Shown: positions 9,248 to 18,412, counted from the first letter of the stretch. The stretch is 64,000 nucleotides of DNA from Flavobacterium soyae (GCF_021245985.1 NZ_JAJQXA010000001.1:496001-560000), one strand, 5' to 3'. Program-made: numbers and translations. The notes: a model not told the origin generated them from the letters alone.

Positions 9248-10696
9248 ATGAGCAAATACACTGAAGACGATTTAAAAATCGAACTCGAAACTAAAGAATA
9301 TGAATACGGATTTTATACCAATATAGAATCTGAAACTTTCCCTATTGGCTTAAACGAAGAAATTGTAAGAGCTATTTCGCTTAAAAAAGACGAACCTGAA
9401 TGGATGACCGAATGGCGTATCGAGGCTTTTCATGCGTGGAAAGAAATGATTGAGCCAGAATGGGCAAACGTACGTTACGAAAAACCAGATTTTCAGGCAA
9501 TATCTTATTATTCGGCTCCAAAACAAGTTGATCCTAATAAAACTCTGGATGATGTAGATCCGGAACTTTTAGAGATGTACAAAAAGCTTGGAATTTCTGT
9601 TGATGAGCAAAAAATGATGAACAATGTCGCTATGGACATTGTTGTCGATTCTGTTTCTGTAGCAACAACTTTTAAGAAAACACTGGCCGAAAAAGGAATT
9701 ATTTTCTGTCCAATTTCTGAAGCTATTAAAGAACATCCTGAATTAGTAAAAAAATATTTAGGAACTGTTGTACCTCAAAAAGATAACTTCTACGCAGCAT
9801 TAAACTCTGCAGTTTTCTCTGATGGAAGTTTCTGTTATATTCCAAAAGGCGTTCGATGCCCAATGGAACTTTCAACTTATTTTAGAATCAATCAGGCGGG
9901 AACCGGACAATTTGAAAGAACTCTGGTTATTGCAGATGAAGGAAGTTATGTTTCATACCTGGAAGGATGTACCGCTCCAAGTCGTGACGAAAACCAATTG
10001 CACGCTGCTGTAGTGGAATTGATCGCTTTGGATGATGCTGAAATTAAATATTCTACCGTTCAAAACTGGTTCCCTGGAAACAAAGAAGGAAAAGGTGGAG
10101 TTTACAACTTCGTAACCAAAAGAGGTTTATGCGAAACAAACGCTAAAATTTCTTGGACGCAGGTTGAAACAGGTTCTGCTGTAACTTGGAAATATCCTTC
10201 TTGTGTACTTAAAGGAGATAATTCAGTAGGAGAATTTTATTCTATCGCCGTTACCAATAATTACCAACAAGCAGATACAGGAACTAAAATGATCCATTTA
10301 GGTAAAAACACTAAATCGACTATTATTTCTAAAGGTATTTCGGCTGGAAAATCACAAAACAGTTACCGTGGATTAGTGCAGATCTCTCCAAGAGCAGAGA
10401 ATGCGAGAAACTTTTCTCAATGCGATTCCCTTTTAATGGGAAACAATTGTGGTGCGCACACTTTCCCTTATATTGAAAGTAAAAATCCATCAGCAAAAAT
10501 TGAGCATGAAGCAACTACAAGTAAAATTGGTGAAGATCAGGTTTTCTACTGCAACCAAAGAGGTATCCCGACTGAAAAAGCGATTGCCTTAATTGTAAAC
10601 GGTTTCAGTAAAGATGTATTGAACAAACTTCCAATGGAATTTGCGGTTGAAGCTCAAAAATTATTAGAGATTTCTTTAGAAGGTTCTGTAGGATAA
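9248..10696 (+). CDS. sufB: Fe-S cluster assembly scaffold SufB
   Basis: A core subunit of the SufBCD scaffold that receives sulfur from SufS/SufE and builds the cluster. The 482-residue length and motifs such as [25 protein letters not shown] and the C-terminal [21 protein letters not shown] are diagnostic of SufB. The basic beta-helix part runs from about 140 to 440. The start ATG follows a purine-rich stretch. It lies directly upstream of a toxin-antitoxin remnant that separates it from sufC, an unusual break in the normally tight sufBC pair. Confidence 0.97.
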   Translation: MSKYTEDDLKIELETKEYEYGFYTNIESETFPIGLNEEIVRAISLKKDEPEWMTEWRIEAFHAWKEMIEPEWANVRYEKPDFQAISYYSAPKQVDPNKTLDDVDPELLEMYKKLGISVDEQKMMNNVAMDIVVDSVSVATTFKKTLAEKGIIFCPISEAIKEHPELVKKYLGTVVPQKDNFYAALNSAVFSDGSFCYIPKGVRCPMELSTYFRINQAGTGQFERTLVIADEGSYVSYLEGCTAPSRDENQLHAAVVELIALDDAEIKYSTVQNWFPGNKEGKGGVYNFVTKRGLCETNAKISWTQVETGSAVTWKYPSCVLKGDNSVGEFYSIAVTNNYQQADTGTKMIHLGKNTKSTIISKGISAGKSQNSYRGLVQISPRAENARNFSQCDSLLMGNNCGAHTFPYIESKNPSAKIEHEATTSKIGEDQVFYCNQRGIPTEKAIALIVNGFSKDVLNKLPMEFAVEAQKLLEISLEGSVG

Positions 10697-10712
10697 TAAA
10701 AAGCAAATAATT

Positions 10713-10919
10713 ATGGACATCATCTTAAAAAATGTAAAGAAAAAAGATTTTCCAGTTCTAAAATCGCTGGCAAAATCTCTTGGTTTTGAAATTGTTGAAG
10801 AAAATGAAAAGCCATATAATCCTGAATTTGTAAAAGAAATTCTTCAAGGTGAAAAAGATATTGCTGAAGGAAAAGGAATAAAAATGACCATGAAAGAATT
10901 AAACAATTTATGGAAATAG
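10713..10919 (+). CDS. DUF2683-type antitoxin
   Basis: A 68-residue protein with an N-terminal strand-helix (MDIILKNVKK) and a C-terminal toxin-binding tail containing YNPEFVKEILQGEKDI and LNNLWK. This is the arrangement of DUF2683 proteins found next to Txe/YoeB toxins in Bacteroidota. Its last 10 bases overlap the start of the broken toxin gene. It should still be expressed from the suf transcript. If its toxin is inactive, the antitoxin is a leftover or neutralises toxins elsewhere in the genome. Confidence 0.75.
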   Translation: MDIILKNVKKKDFPVLKSLAKSLGFEIVEENEKPYNPEFVKEILQGEKDIAEGKGIKMTMKELNNLWK

Positions 10920-11179
10920 TATTTACTCCAAAAGCAAAGAAAGATTTAGAGTTTTGGATAAAATCAGGAAGTAAAAATATCATTAAGAAAATTACTCAAT
11001 TAATTGATATCCAACTTCATCCATTTGAAGGATTAGGAAAACCTGAACAATTAAAACATAATTTGACAGGAAGATGATCCAGAAGAATAGATAAAGAACA
11101 TAGAATTATTTACAGAATAACAGAAGAAAACAATATAGAAATACTAAATATTCTTTCATTGAAAGGGCATTACGAATAA
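10910..11179 (+). pseudogene. Txe/YoeB family toxin interrupted by an in-frame TGA
   Basis: Reading from ATG 10910 gives a YoeB-like mRNA interferase of 89 codons: MEIVFTPKAKKDLEFW, then GKPEQLKHNLTGR, then SRRIDKEHRIIYRI, ending KGHYE. Codon 56 (11075-11077) is TGA where the family has Trp in G-x-WSRRI. A single TGG to TGA change explains this. Downstream sequence is otherwise intact and in frame, including the conserved EHRIIY, so the loss is recent or the base is a sequencing error. The gene overlaps the antitoxin by 10 bases. Confidence 0.8.
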
Positions 11180-11185
11180 GTATTA

Positions 11186-11674
11186 ATGGAAAATAAAAAA
11201 GTAATCATTTTAGGTTCATCACGAAAAAACGGAAACACAACAAAAATTGTGGACGAGATTTCTAAAGAACACGGAATAGAAGTAATTAATCTAAGCGATT
11301 TTAATATTTCTTATTACGATTACGAAAGCAAAAACAGAGAAGATGATTTTTTTCCTTTAATAAAAGGAATAATCGAAAATTACGACACTTTAATTTTTGC
11401 AACGCCCATTTATTGGTATAATATGAGCGGAATTATGAAGGTCTTTTTTGATCGGTTTTCAGATTTAATCCGAATTGAAAAAGAAACCGGAAGAAAACTT
11501 AGAGGAAAGAAAATTGGCGTGATATCAAATTCTCACGATAATGAAATCGAAGAAAGTTTTTACATTCCGTTTAAAAAAACTGCCGATTATTTAGGCATGG
11601 AATATTTAGGACACGCGCATTTTAATGCCAATATCCTAAACCAACAAACAAAAATAGAATTGACATTTATATAA
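11186..11674 (+). CDS. flavodoxin-like NAD(P)H-dependent FMN reductase
   Basis: A 162-residue flavodoxin-fold protein. The FMN phosphate loop is near the N-terminus (GSSRKNGNTTKI, residues 10-21) and the second flavin contact is FATPIYWYNMSGIMKVFFDRF (about 71-91). It belongs to the NADPH-dependent FMN reductase/iron-sulfur flavoprotein-like group. It lies between the toxin remnant and sufC. A role in supplying electrons to the SUF system is possible but is inferred only from location. Confidence 0.8.
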   Translation: MENKKVIILGSSRKNGNTTKIVDEISKEHGIEVINLSDFNISYYDYESKNREDDFFPLIKGIIENYDTLIFATPIYWYNMSGIMKVFFDRFSDLIRIEKETGRKLRGKKIGVISNSHDNEIEESFYIPFKKTADYLGMEYLGHAHFNANILNQQTKIELTFI

Positions 11675-11687
11675 AATAAAAAAAACA

Positions 11688-12434
11688 ATGTTATCAATAA
11701 AAAACCTTCACGCCGGAATTGGTGATAAAGAAATCCTTAAAGGAATTAATATAGAAGTTAAAGCTGGCGAAGTACACGCTATCATGGGACCAAACGGTTC
11801 CGGAAAAAGTACACTTTCTGCTGTTATTGCAGGAAACGAAAATTATGAAGTTACAGATGGAGAAGTTATCCTTGACGGAGAAGATCTTGCTGATTTAGCT
11901 CCGGAAGAAAGAGCACATAAAGGTGTTTTTCTTTCGTTTCAATATCCTGTAGAAATTCCCGGAGTCAGCGTTACCAACTTCATGAAAACAGCGATTAACG
12001 AAACTCGTAAAGCAAACGGACAGGAAGAAATGCCTGCAAACGAAATGTTGAAAGTAATTCGTGAGAAATCTGAGTTATTAGAAATTGACCGTAAATTTTT
12101 ATCTCGTTCTTTAAACGAAGGTTTTTCTGGAGGAGAGAAAAAAAGAAACGAAATTTTCCAAATGGCAATGTTAGAACCAAAATTGGCTATTCTTGACGAA
12201 ACCGATTCTGGTCTTGATATCGATGCTTTAAGAATCGTTGCAAATGGTGTAAACAAATTAAAAAGCGACAAAAACGCAATTATCGTTATCACACACTACC
12301 AACGTTTGTTAGATTATATCGTTCCTGATTTCGTTCACGTTCTTTACAACGGAAGAATTGTAAAATCTGGAGGAAAAGAACTTGCTTACGAATTAGAAGA
12401 AAAAGGATACGACTGGATTAAAGCGGAGAATTAA
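11688..12434 (+). CDS. sufC: Fe-S cluster assembly ATPase SufC
   Basis: The ABC-type ATPase of the SufBCD complex. Walker A is GPNGSGKS (34-41), the signature is FSGGEKKRNEIFQ, Walker B is AILDETDSGLD, and the switch His is in VITHY. The length of 248 residues is normal. It is cytosolic with no membrane partner; its ATP cycle drives conformational change in SufB/SufD. It is followed by the repeat-flanked four-helix-bundle gene, so sufC and sufD are separated by about 540 bases instead of being adjacent. Confidence 0.97.
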   Translation: MLSIKNLHAGIGDKEILKGINIEVKAGEVHAIMGPNGSGKSTLSAVIAGNENYEVTDGEVILDGEDLADLAPEERAHKGVFLSFQYPVEIPGVSVTNFMKTAINETRKANGQEEMPANEMLKVIREKSELLEIDRKFLSRSLNEGFSGGEKKRNEIFQMAMLEPKLAILDETDSGLDIDALRIVANGVNKLKSDKNAIIVITHYQRLLDYIVPDFVHVLYNGRIVKSGGKELAYELEEKGYDWIKAEN

Positions 12435-12438
12435 TTCC

Positions 12439-12478
12439 AAGTCGTAAAGTCGAAAGTCAAAAGTCGTAAAGTCGAAAA
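12439..12478. repeat. left AAAGTCG repeat arm flanking the four-helix-bundle gene
   Basis: Direct units of GTCGTAAAGTCGAAAGTC fill the spacer after sufC. The right side of the next gene (12843-12962) contains further direct units and then the reverse complement (TTTCGACTTTCGACTTT), so the gene sits inside an inverted-repeat frame. Confidence 0.75.
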
Positions 12479-12484
12479 TACAAT

Positions 12485-12853
12485 ATGAGTAAGTTCAAAT
12501 CTTTTGAAGAAATAAATTCCTGGCAGAAATCCAGAATCTTCAATAAGAAAATATATTTGATTACTGAAAATTCTAATTTTAAAAAAGACTTTGATTTCGT
12601 TAGACAAATAAGACGCGCATCACTTTCTATATCATCAAATATAGCAGAAGGTTTTGAAAGAAATACAGATAAAGAGTTTGTTTATTTTTTATATGTAGCA
12701 AAAGCATCTGCAGGAGAAGTTAGATCTCAATTATATTTAGCTTTTGATTTAGAATATATTATAAAAGAAGAATTTGAAATGCTTTTAGAATCGATTACAG
12801 AAATATCGAAATTATTAAGCGGTTTCATTAAATATTTGAGCCCAAAGTCATAA
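12485..12853 (+). CDS. four helix bundle protein (23S rRNA intervening-sequence type)
   Basis: A 122-residue all-alpha protein of the family first found in 23S rRNA intervening sequences. Diagnostic motifs are FVRQIRRASLSISSNIAEGFER (about 40-60) and FLYVAKASAGEVRSQLYLA. The function is unknown. It is not in an rRNA gene here: it splits sufC from sufD and is bracketed by AAAGTCG repeats in inverted orientation, which suggests it came in as a unit. Confidence 0.88.
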   Translation: MSKFKSFEEINSWQKSRIFNKKIYLITENSNFKKDFDFVRQIRRASLSISSNIAEGFERNTDKEFVYFLYVAKASAGEVRSQLYLAFDLEYIIKEEFEMLLESITEISKLLSGFIKYLSPKS

Positions 12854-12962
12854 AGTCGAAAGTCATAAAGTCTCAAACTTTATGCTTTAAATTTTTAACC
12901 TTTTGGCAAAAACAGTCGACAATCCAAAGTCTTTCGACTTTCGACTTTCGACTTTAAGACTA
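12843..12962. repeat. right AAAGTCG repeat arm flanking the four-helix-bundle gene
   Basis: It begins with GTCATAAAGTCGAAAGTC units and ends with CTTTCGACTTTCGACTTT units in the opposite sense. The outer part is the inverted partner of the left arm at 12439-12478. The longer sufD reading frame from TTG 12902-12903 is made of this repeat. Confidence 0.75.
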
Positions 12963-12971
12963 AACAACAAA

Positions 12972-14288
12972 ATGGATTTAAAAGAAAAATTAGTATCGTC
13001 TTTTATGGCTTTTGAAGAGCGTGTCGATGTGCATTCAGATTTACATGACATACGCACAAATGCTTTAAAAAACTTCGAAAATAAAGGTTTTCCAACCAAA
13101 AAGGAAGAAGCTTGGAAATATACATCGTTAAATGCCATCTTAAAAAATGACTTTTCGGTATTTCCAAAACAGGAAAATGCAATTGAATTTAATCAGGTAA
13201 AAAAATATTTTTTACACGAAATCGACACTTATAAATTAGTATTTGTTGATGGTGTTTTCAGCTCGCATTTATCCTCGACAACGCATGACGGAATTGACGT
13301 TTGTTTGATGTCATCGGCATTGACCAAACCGAAATATAAAATGATTATTGACACCTACTTCAATAAAATTGCAAGCAAAGATGAAAGTTTGACCTCATTA
13401 AATACAGCTTTTGCAAGTGAAGGAGCTTTTATCAATATTCCGAAGAAAAAAGTTGCCGACAAACCAATCGAAGTAATGTATTTCTCAACCGGAAATGAAG
13501 CTGCTTTATTGGTACAGCCAAGAAACTTGGTTATTGTGGGCGAAAATTCACACGTTCAAATTATTGAACGCCACCAGAGTTTAAACGAAAATCCGGTTTT
13601 AACCAATTCAGTTACAGAGATTTTTGCTCAAAAACGTGCGATTGTTGATTACTACAAAATTCAAAACGATAATAGTGAAGCAAATTTAGTTGACAACACT
13701 TATGTTTCACAGCAGCAAGAAAGTCACGTTTATGTACACACTTTTTCGTTTGGGGGAAATCTGACTCGTAACAACTTAAACTTTTACCATTTTGGTGAAA
13801 GATTGACAAGTACGTTAAACGGAATTTCAATCCTGAATGACAAGCAGCACGTTGACCATTATACTTTGGTAAACCACGCAATGCCAAACTGTGAAAGTTT
13901 CCAGGATTATAAAGGAATTTTCTCTGATCGCTCAACAGGAGTTTTCAACGGAAAAGTATTGGTAGAAAAAGAAGCACAAAAAACAAATGCTTTCCAAAAA
14001 AGCAACAACATTTTATTGAGCGACAAAGCAACTATCAACGCAAAACCACAATTAGAGATTTTTGCAGATGATGTAAAATGTTCTCACGGATGTACTGTTG
14101 GACAGCTTGATGAAACAGCAATGTTCTACATGCAGTCACGCGGAATTCCTCAAAAAGAAGCAAAAGCTTTATTGATGTACGCATTCTCAAATGCCGTTAT
14201 CGAAAGCATTAAAATACCGGAATTAAAACAAAGAATCACTAAAATCATTGCCATGAAATTAGGCGTGAATTTAGGATTTGATTTGTAG
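12972..14288 (+). CDS. sufD: Fe-S cluster assembly protein SufD
   Basis: The second scaffold subunit of SufBCD, 438 residues from ATG 12972. Family features include KKEEAWKYTSL near the N-terminus, YVHTFSFGGNLTRNNLNFYHFGE, and the C-terminal KCSHGCTVGQLDETAMFYMQSRGIPQKEAKALL. An upstream non-ATG start would add 23 residues encoded by the AAAGTCG repeat and is rejected. A hairpin with a T-rich tail follows the gene, so the first suf transcript probably ends here. Confidence 0.95.
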   Translation: MDLKEKLVSSFMAFEERVDVHSDLHDIRTNALKNFENKGFPTKKEEAWKYTSLNAILKNDFSVFPKQENAIEFNQVKKYFLHEIDTYKLVFVDGVFSSHLSSTTHDGIDVCLMSSALTKPKYKMIIDTYFNKIASKDESLTSLNTAFASEGAFINIPKKKVADKPIEVMYFSTGNEAALLVQPRNLVIVGENSHVQIIERHQSLNENPVLTNSVTEIFAQKRAIVDYYKIQNDNSEANLVDNTYVSQQQESHVYVHTFSFGGNLTRNNLNFYHFGERLTSTLNGISILNDKQHVDHYTLVNHAMPNCESFQDYKGIFSDRSTGVFNGKVLVEKEAQKTNAFQKSNNILLSDKATINAKPQLEIFADDVKCSHGCTVGQLDETAMFYMQSRGIPQKEAKALLMYAFSNAVIESIKIPELKQRITKIIAMKLGVNLGFDL

Positions 14289-14325
14289 TTTAGTTTTACC
14301 GCAAAGACACACACAAAGGTTATGC

Positions 14326-14376
14326 AAAGTTCGCAAAGGTTTTTATTTAAGCTTTGCGAACTTTTCTTTTTTTAAA
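14326..14376 (+). terminator. terminator after sufD
   Basis: A perfect 13-bp stem (AAAGTTCGCAAAG with CTTTGCGAACTTT) is followed by a T-rich tail. It is also part of a GCAAAG-type repeat starting near 14300. Confidence 0.6.
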
Positions 14377-14377
14377 T

Positions 14378-14563
14378 TTATTCTTCTTTTTTAAACTTTC
14401 TCTTAAAAAAGAATATAAACAATGAAAAAATACTGCAAACAACAATAGCAGTAATTTCATTAATCCATATACTATATATTAAAAACCCAAGACTCCCAAT
14501 AAAAATTATTGTACTAACTAAATAATACAAACATCTAAGTTCTTCATTTAATTTTATCTTCAA
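14378..14563 (-). CDS. small two-helix membrane protein, hypothetical
   Basis: A 61-residue frame starting MKIKLNEELRCLYYL, with two hydrophobic segments (about 12-32 and 37-52) and a strongly basic end (KRKFKKEE). The pattern is that of a small inner-membrane protein with both ends inside. I recognise no family. It lies between the sufD terminator and a short palindromic repeat. Confidence 0.5.
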   Translation of the reverse strand: MKIKLNEELRCLYYLVSTIIFIGSLGFLIYSIWINEITAIVVCSIFSLFIFFFKRKFKKEE

Positions 14564-14587
14564 AATCTATTCATTTTTGTTTGCTAC

Positions 14588-14616
14588 TCCTGCAAGGTTT
14601 TGAAAACCTTGCAGGA
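14588..14616. repeat. CCTGCAAGGTTTT palindrome
   Basis: TCCTGCAAGGTTTT pairs perfectly with AAAACCTTGCAGGA across a single base. No T tract follows on either strand, so it looks like a dispersed intergenic repeat and not a terminator. Confidence 0.6.
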
Positions 14617-14626
14617 AGAGAACAAT

Positions 14627-15976
14627 CTACTTTTTCACACTCTCAATTATCCCTTTCAAAAACCCATTAAAATCAAAACTTTTATCACCTTCTCTCACTC
14701 CCATTCTCACAATTACCATATCCAGAGACGGAATAATCGCCACCATTTGACCTTGATATCCACTGCAATAAAACATATCACGAGGAACATCAGGAAATTT
14801 TCCTCCAGCGTTTAGCCAAAATTGAACTCCATATTTTCCTTCTGAAGTATTTGTTGGCGTTGCAGTATATTTTACCCAGCTTTCATCCAGAATTTGTTCG
14901 CCGTTCCAATTTCCTTTTCTTAAATATAATAATCCAAATTTTGACCAATCGCGCGGCGTTGCCCATCCGTAAGATGAACCTACGAAAGTTCCACTCATAT
15001 CCTGCTCTACAATCATCGAGTTCATTCCAATTTTGTCGATTACAGCGCTGTACCAAAAATCAAGATATTCTTGCTGAGTTTTAAATTGTCTTCTTAAAAT
15101 TAAAGACAACAAATTTGTTGTTCCAGATGAATAATTCCAATGCGTGTTTGGTTTAAATTGAGCCGGTTTATCCAATTGCACTTTTCCCATATCTTCTGCC
15201 TGAAAAAGCATTTTTGTAGCATCGCAGATTGTGCTGTAATTCTCTTCCCACTCTAAACCAGAATTCATATGAAGCAAATCATTAATCGTGATAATTTTAC
15301 GATCATCATCCTGCCATTCTTTAACCGGAGCAGGTTTATAAATATCAATTTTCCCTTGTTTAGCCAAAACTCCAAAAGCCGAACTTGTAATACTTTTTGT
15401 CATCGACCAGCCCAAAATTTTACTGTCTTTATTAAAACCTGTATCGTATTTTTCGGCTATTAATTTGTCTTTATATAAAACCACAACAGCACGGGTTCTT
15501 TTTGTTCTTCCGCCAGATTTATCAAAAGCATTTTCAACCGCTTTCTTTAATTTCGAATAATCTACATTCGCAAACAAAGTGTCTTTTGGTTCATTATTTC
15601 CATAAGGAAAAGGAAGATTATTCACAAACTTTGTTCTCTTTGGAAGCAGATACGGTTTTGAAACATCAAAATCATCATTAATCAAAACGGCACCTAAACC
15701 TTCCCGGTAAATTGCTTTTCTTTCTTTTAAACCATAAACGGTTGAAGTGGCAAATTTTCCGTTTTCATCAATTGAGTTTTTAGCCAGATCAATCATATCG
15801 ATATCATTGTCTGTTTTTTGAATTAAATCTAACGGACGATTGTCTATAAAATGTCCGGATGCAACACTCTTAGCCGAAAAACCAGAAATCAAATCCAGTT
15901 TTGGATAAGTTGTAAATCCGAAATATAAAAAAGCAAGAACCACTACAAGCAAAAGTACTTTGAGAAATTTTTTCAT
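14627..15976 (-). CDS. serine hydrolase, beta-lactamase (class C-like) family
   Basis: A 449-residue protein with an N-terminal membrane anchor or signal (about 5-22) and a penicillin-binding/esterase-type domain. The nucleophile motif is S191-M-T-K194, and the YxS-like second motif is NYSSGTTN. It faces the periplasm. The substrate is unknown: relatives include esterases, D-aminopeptidases and 6-aminohexanoate-dimer hydrolases. It is convergent with sufD and divergent from sufS. Confidence 0.85.
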   Translation of the reverse strand: MKKFLKVLLLVVVLAFLYFGFTTYPKLDLISGFSAKSVASGHFIDNRPLDLIQKTDNDIDMIDLAKNSIDENGKFATSTVYGLKERKAIYREGLGAVLINDDFDVSKPYLLPKRTKFVNNLPFPYGNNEPKDTLFANVDYSKLKKAVENAFDKSGGRTKRTRAVVVLYKDKLIAEKYDTGFNKDSKILGWSMTKSITSSAFGVLAKQGKIDIYKPAPVKEWQDDDRKIITINDLLHMNSGLEWEENYSTICDATKMLFQAEDMGKVQLDKPAQFKPNTHWNYSSGTTNLLSLILRRQFKTQQEYLDFWYSAVIDKIGMNSMIVEQDMSGTFVGSSYGWATPRDWSKFGLLYLRKGNWNGEQILDESWVKYTATPTNTSEGKYGVQFWLNAGGKFPDVPRDMFYCSGYQGQMVAIIPSLDMVIVRMGVREGDKSFDFNGFLKGIIESVKK

Positions 15977-16162
15977 GATGATAAGTTATTTTTATTGCAA
16001 TATAAATAATTTATGTTCACGATTTTAGAACTCAAAATATAAATCTGATTCGGATAATTCAGAAAAACGAAGTGATTTTTACAGAATCAGCATTTAAGCT
16101 TTGTAACAATGATGCCATAAAAGGAAATTATCGAATTACTGTATAAACAAATTTAGTTTTAG

Positions 16163-16170
16163 TACTTTTG
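16163..16170 (+). promoter_or_regulatory. -7 promoter element of sufS
   Basis: TACTTTTG matches TAnnTTTG and lies 25 bases before the sufS start. It implies that sufS and the genes behind it form a second transcription unit. Confidence 0.5.
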
Positions 16171-16195
16171 TAAATAGATTTTTTCTAAATAAGAC

Positions 16196-17410
16196 ATGCT
16201 AGATATCCAAAAAATAAGAGCTGATTTTCCGATACTTTCACAAACTGTAAACGGAAAACCTTTAGTATATTTCGACAACGGTGCTACTTCGCAAAAACCA
16301 CAAATTGTGATCGATGCCGAAGTGAAATATTATCAGGAAATTAACGCCAATATTCACCGCGGCGTTCACACTTTAAGCCAATTAGCTACTGATGCTTACG
16401 AGATTTCTCGTGGTAAAGTAAAAGAACATATAAATGCAAAATTTGCACACGAAGTACTTTTTACTTCGGGTACAACTCACGGAATCAACTTAGTAACAAA
16501 CGGTTTTGCTTCTATCTTAAAACCTGGTGACGAAGTAATTGTTTCTTCATTAGAACATCATAGTAATATTGTGCCGTGGCAGATGTTATGTGAAAAAACC
16601 GGAGCACTTTTAAAAGTTATTCCGATGAACGAAAATGGAGAGTTAATTATCGAAGCTTTTGATGCACTTCTTTCAGAAAAAACAAAAGTGGTTACGGTTA
16701 ATCACATTTCAAATGCACTTGGAGTTATTAATCCGATAAAATATATCATTGATAAAGCTCATGCTGTTGGTGCTGCTGTTTTAATTGACGGCGCGCAGGC
16801 TGTTCCTCATTTAAAGCCAAATGTACAGGAATTAGATTGTGATTTTTATGCTTTTTCCGGACATAAAATGTGTGGTCCAACGGGAACTGGAATCTTGTAT
16901 GGAAAAGAAGAATGGCTGAACAAACTTCCTCCTTATCAAGGCGGCGGCGAAATGATTAAGGAAGTTACTTTCGAAAAAACAACTTATGCCGATCTTCCTC
17001 ATAAATTCGAAGCCGGAACACCAAATATTGCCGGCGGAATTGTTTTAGGAACTGCAATTGATTATTTAAACAGTGTTGGTTTTGAAAATATTCACGAATA
17101 TGAAACTGAACTTTTAGATTACGCTACAAAACGGTTATCCGAAATTGAAGGTTTAAGGATCTACGGAACAGGAAAAAATAAAGCTTCAGTAATTTCGTTT
17201 AATATTGATGGAATTCATCCATATGATGTTGGTTCCATTATAGATAAATTAGGAATTGCAGTTAGAACAGGCCATCATTGTGCACAGCCAATTATGAATT
17301 TCTTTTGTATTCCGGGAACTATACGAGCTTCATTCTCATTCTATAATACAAAAGAAGAAATTGACCAAATGGTCGACGCCGTTAAAAAGGCACAAATAAT
17401 GCTAAGCTAA
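16196..17410 (+). CDS. sufS: cysteine desulfurase SufS
   Basis: A PLP-dependent enzyme that takes sulfur from L-cysteine as a persulfide for Fe-S assembly. PLP-binding K224 is in SGHKMCGPTG, and persulfide-carrying C362 is in RTGHHCAQP. The 404-residue length is that of group II (SufS) desulfurases. It starts a second suf unit with a lipoprotein gene, sufE and others. SufE, which accepts the persulfide, lies two genes downstream. Confidence 0.96.
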   Translation: MLDIQKIRADFPILSQTVNGKPLVYFDNGATSQKPQIVIDAEVKYYQEINANIHRGVHTLSQLATDAYEISRGKVKEHINAKFAHEVLFTSGTTHGINLVTNGFASILKPGDEVIVSSLEHHSNIVPWQMLCEKTGALLKVIPMNENGELIIEAFDALLSEKTKVVTVNHISNALGVINPIKYIIDKAHAVGAAVLIDGAQAVPHLKPNVQELDCDFYAFSGHKMCGPTGTGILYGKEEWLNKLPPYQGGGEMIKEVTFEKTTYADLPHKFEAGTPNIAGGIVLGTAIDYLNSVGFENIHEYETELLDYATKRLSEIEGLRIYGTGKNKASVISFNIDGIHPYDVGSIIDKLGIAVRTGHHCAQPIMNFFCIPGTIRASFSFYNTKEEIDQMVDAVKKAQIMLS

Positions 17411-17421
17411 AATCTATTTTT

Positions 17422-17847
17422 ATGAGAATATTATCTTTATTGTTTTTAACCCTTTTCATTGCAACTGGCTGCTGCAGTCAAAAAAAGACAAACATGGCTT
17501 CAACACAAATTGAATATTCTGCACTTTCAAGAGGATATTACAAAAAGATTGTAGTTCAAAATCAGACAGTTTTGGTTACAAACGGACGAGATCAACAGCC
17601 AATTGAAAGTAAAATTGATGATGTTAAATGGAATAAAATTAAAGCTGAATTTTCAAAAATAAGTTTAGATAAGCTCTCAACTTTAAAAGCACCAACTGAA
17701 AAACGTTTTTATGATGGTGCTGCAATAGGAAATTTAAAAATAACACAAAATCAAAAAACATACGAAACAGCAGGTTTTGACAATGGTTTTCCTCCAAAGG
17801 AAATAGAAAAACTAGTAAAGTTACTGGTTGATTTTGCTAAAGAATAA
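17422..17847 (+). CDS. small lipoprotein of unknown function between sufS and sufE
   Basis: 141 residues with a lipoprotein signal (MRILSLLFLTLFIATGCC; lipid-carrying Cys at 17). The mature part is small and mixed, with the motif KAPTEKRFYDGAAIGNLKI. No catalytic motif is seen. It is tightly packed: 11 bases after sufS and 2 bases before sufE. The co-transcription with cytosolic SUF genes is odd for an exported lipoprotein, and its role is unknown. Confidence 0.75.
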   Translation: MRILSLLFLTLFIATGCCSQKKTNMASTQIEYSALSRGYYKKIVVQNQTVLVTNGRDQQPIESKIDDVKWNKIKAEFSKISLDKLSTLKAPTEKRFYDGAAIGNLKITQNQKTYETAGFDNGFPPKEIEKLVKLLVDFAKE

Positions 17848-17849
17848 TT

Positions 17850-18275
17850 ATGACAATAAAAGAAATACAAAACGAAATAATAGACGAATTTTCGATGTTC
17901 GACGACTGGATGCAGCGTTATGAATACATCATCGAATTGGGAAAAAGCCTTCCGTTAATTAAAGAAGAATATAAAATCGATGAGAATTTAATTAAAGGCT
18001 GCCAGTCAAAAGTATGGCTGCAAGGGGAACAAAATAATGATAAAATTGTTTTCACAGCAGACAGTGATGCTATTTTGACTAAAGGAATAATTGCAATTTT
18101 AATTCGCGCTTTTTCTAATCAAAAAGCATCAGATATTATAAATGCTGATACTGAATTTATAGACGAAATTGGATTAAAAGAACATTTATCAGCAACTCGT
18201 GCAAACGGTTTGGTTTCGATGATAAAAAACATCAAAATGTACGCTTTGGCCTTTGATGCAAAAAACAAAAATTAA
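17850..18275 (+). CDS. sufE: SufE family sulfur acceptor
   Basis: It accepts persulfide sulfur from SufS and passes it to SufB. The active-site C51 is in LIKGCQSKVW, the hallmark of the family, followed by FTADSDAILTKGIIAILI and the C-terminal LSATRANGLVSMIKNIK. The 141-residue length is normal. It follows the lipoprotein gene by 2 bases. Confidence 0.95.
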   Translation: MTIKEIQNEIIDEFSMFDDWMQRYEYIIELGKSLPLIKEEYKIDENLIKGCQSKVWLQGEQNNDKIVFTADSDAILTKGIIAILIRAFSNQKASDIINADTEFIDEIGLKEHLSATRANGLVSMIKNIKMYALAFDAKNKN

Positions 18276-18286
18276 AGAATTTTAAA

Positions 18287-18349
18287 CCATATAAGTTATA
18301 TAAGATAATTTAAGTTTTTGCTTTAAATGAAATTATATAACTTATATGG
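18287..18349. repeat. CCATATAAGTTATATAA inverted repeat, left of the GxxExxY gene
   Basis: A perfect 17-bp stem with arms at 18287-18303 and 18333-18349 and a 29-base loop. A second hairpin of the same family follows the next gene at 18843-18928. Confidence 0.8.
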
Positions 18350-18412
18350 CCGAAAAACAAAACATAAGCTTTTTCTTTCTTTTTAATTATTTATTATTGT
18401 ACAAAAAAGTAA

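Noticed and set aside
12902..12971. Upstream extension of sufD
   Set aside because: It begins at a non-ATG codon and its 23 residues are translated from the AAAGTCG repeat; ATG 12972 starts the conserved protein.
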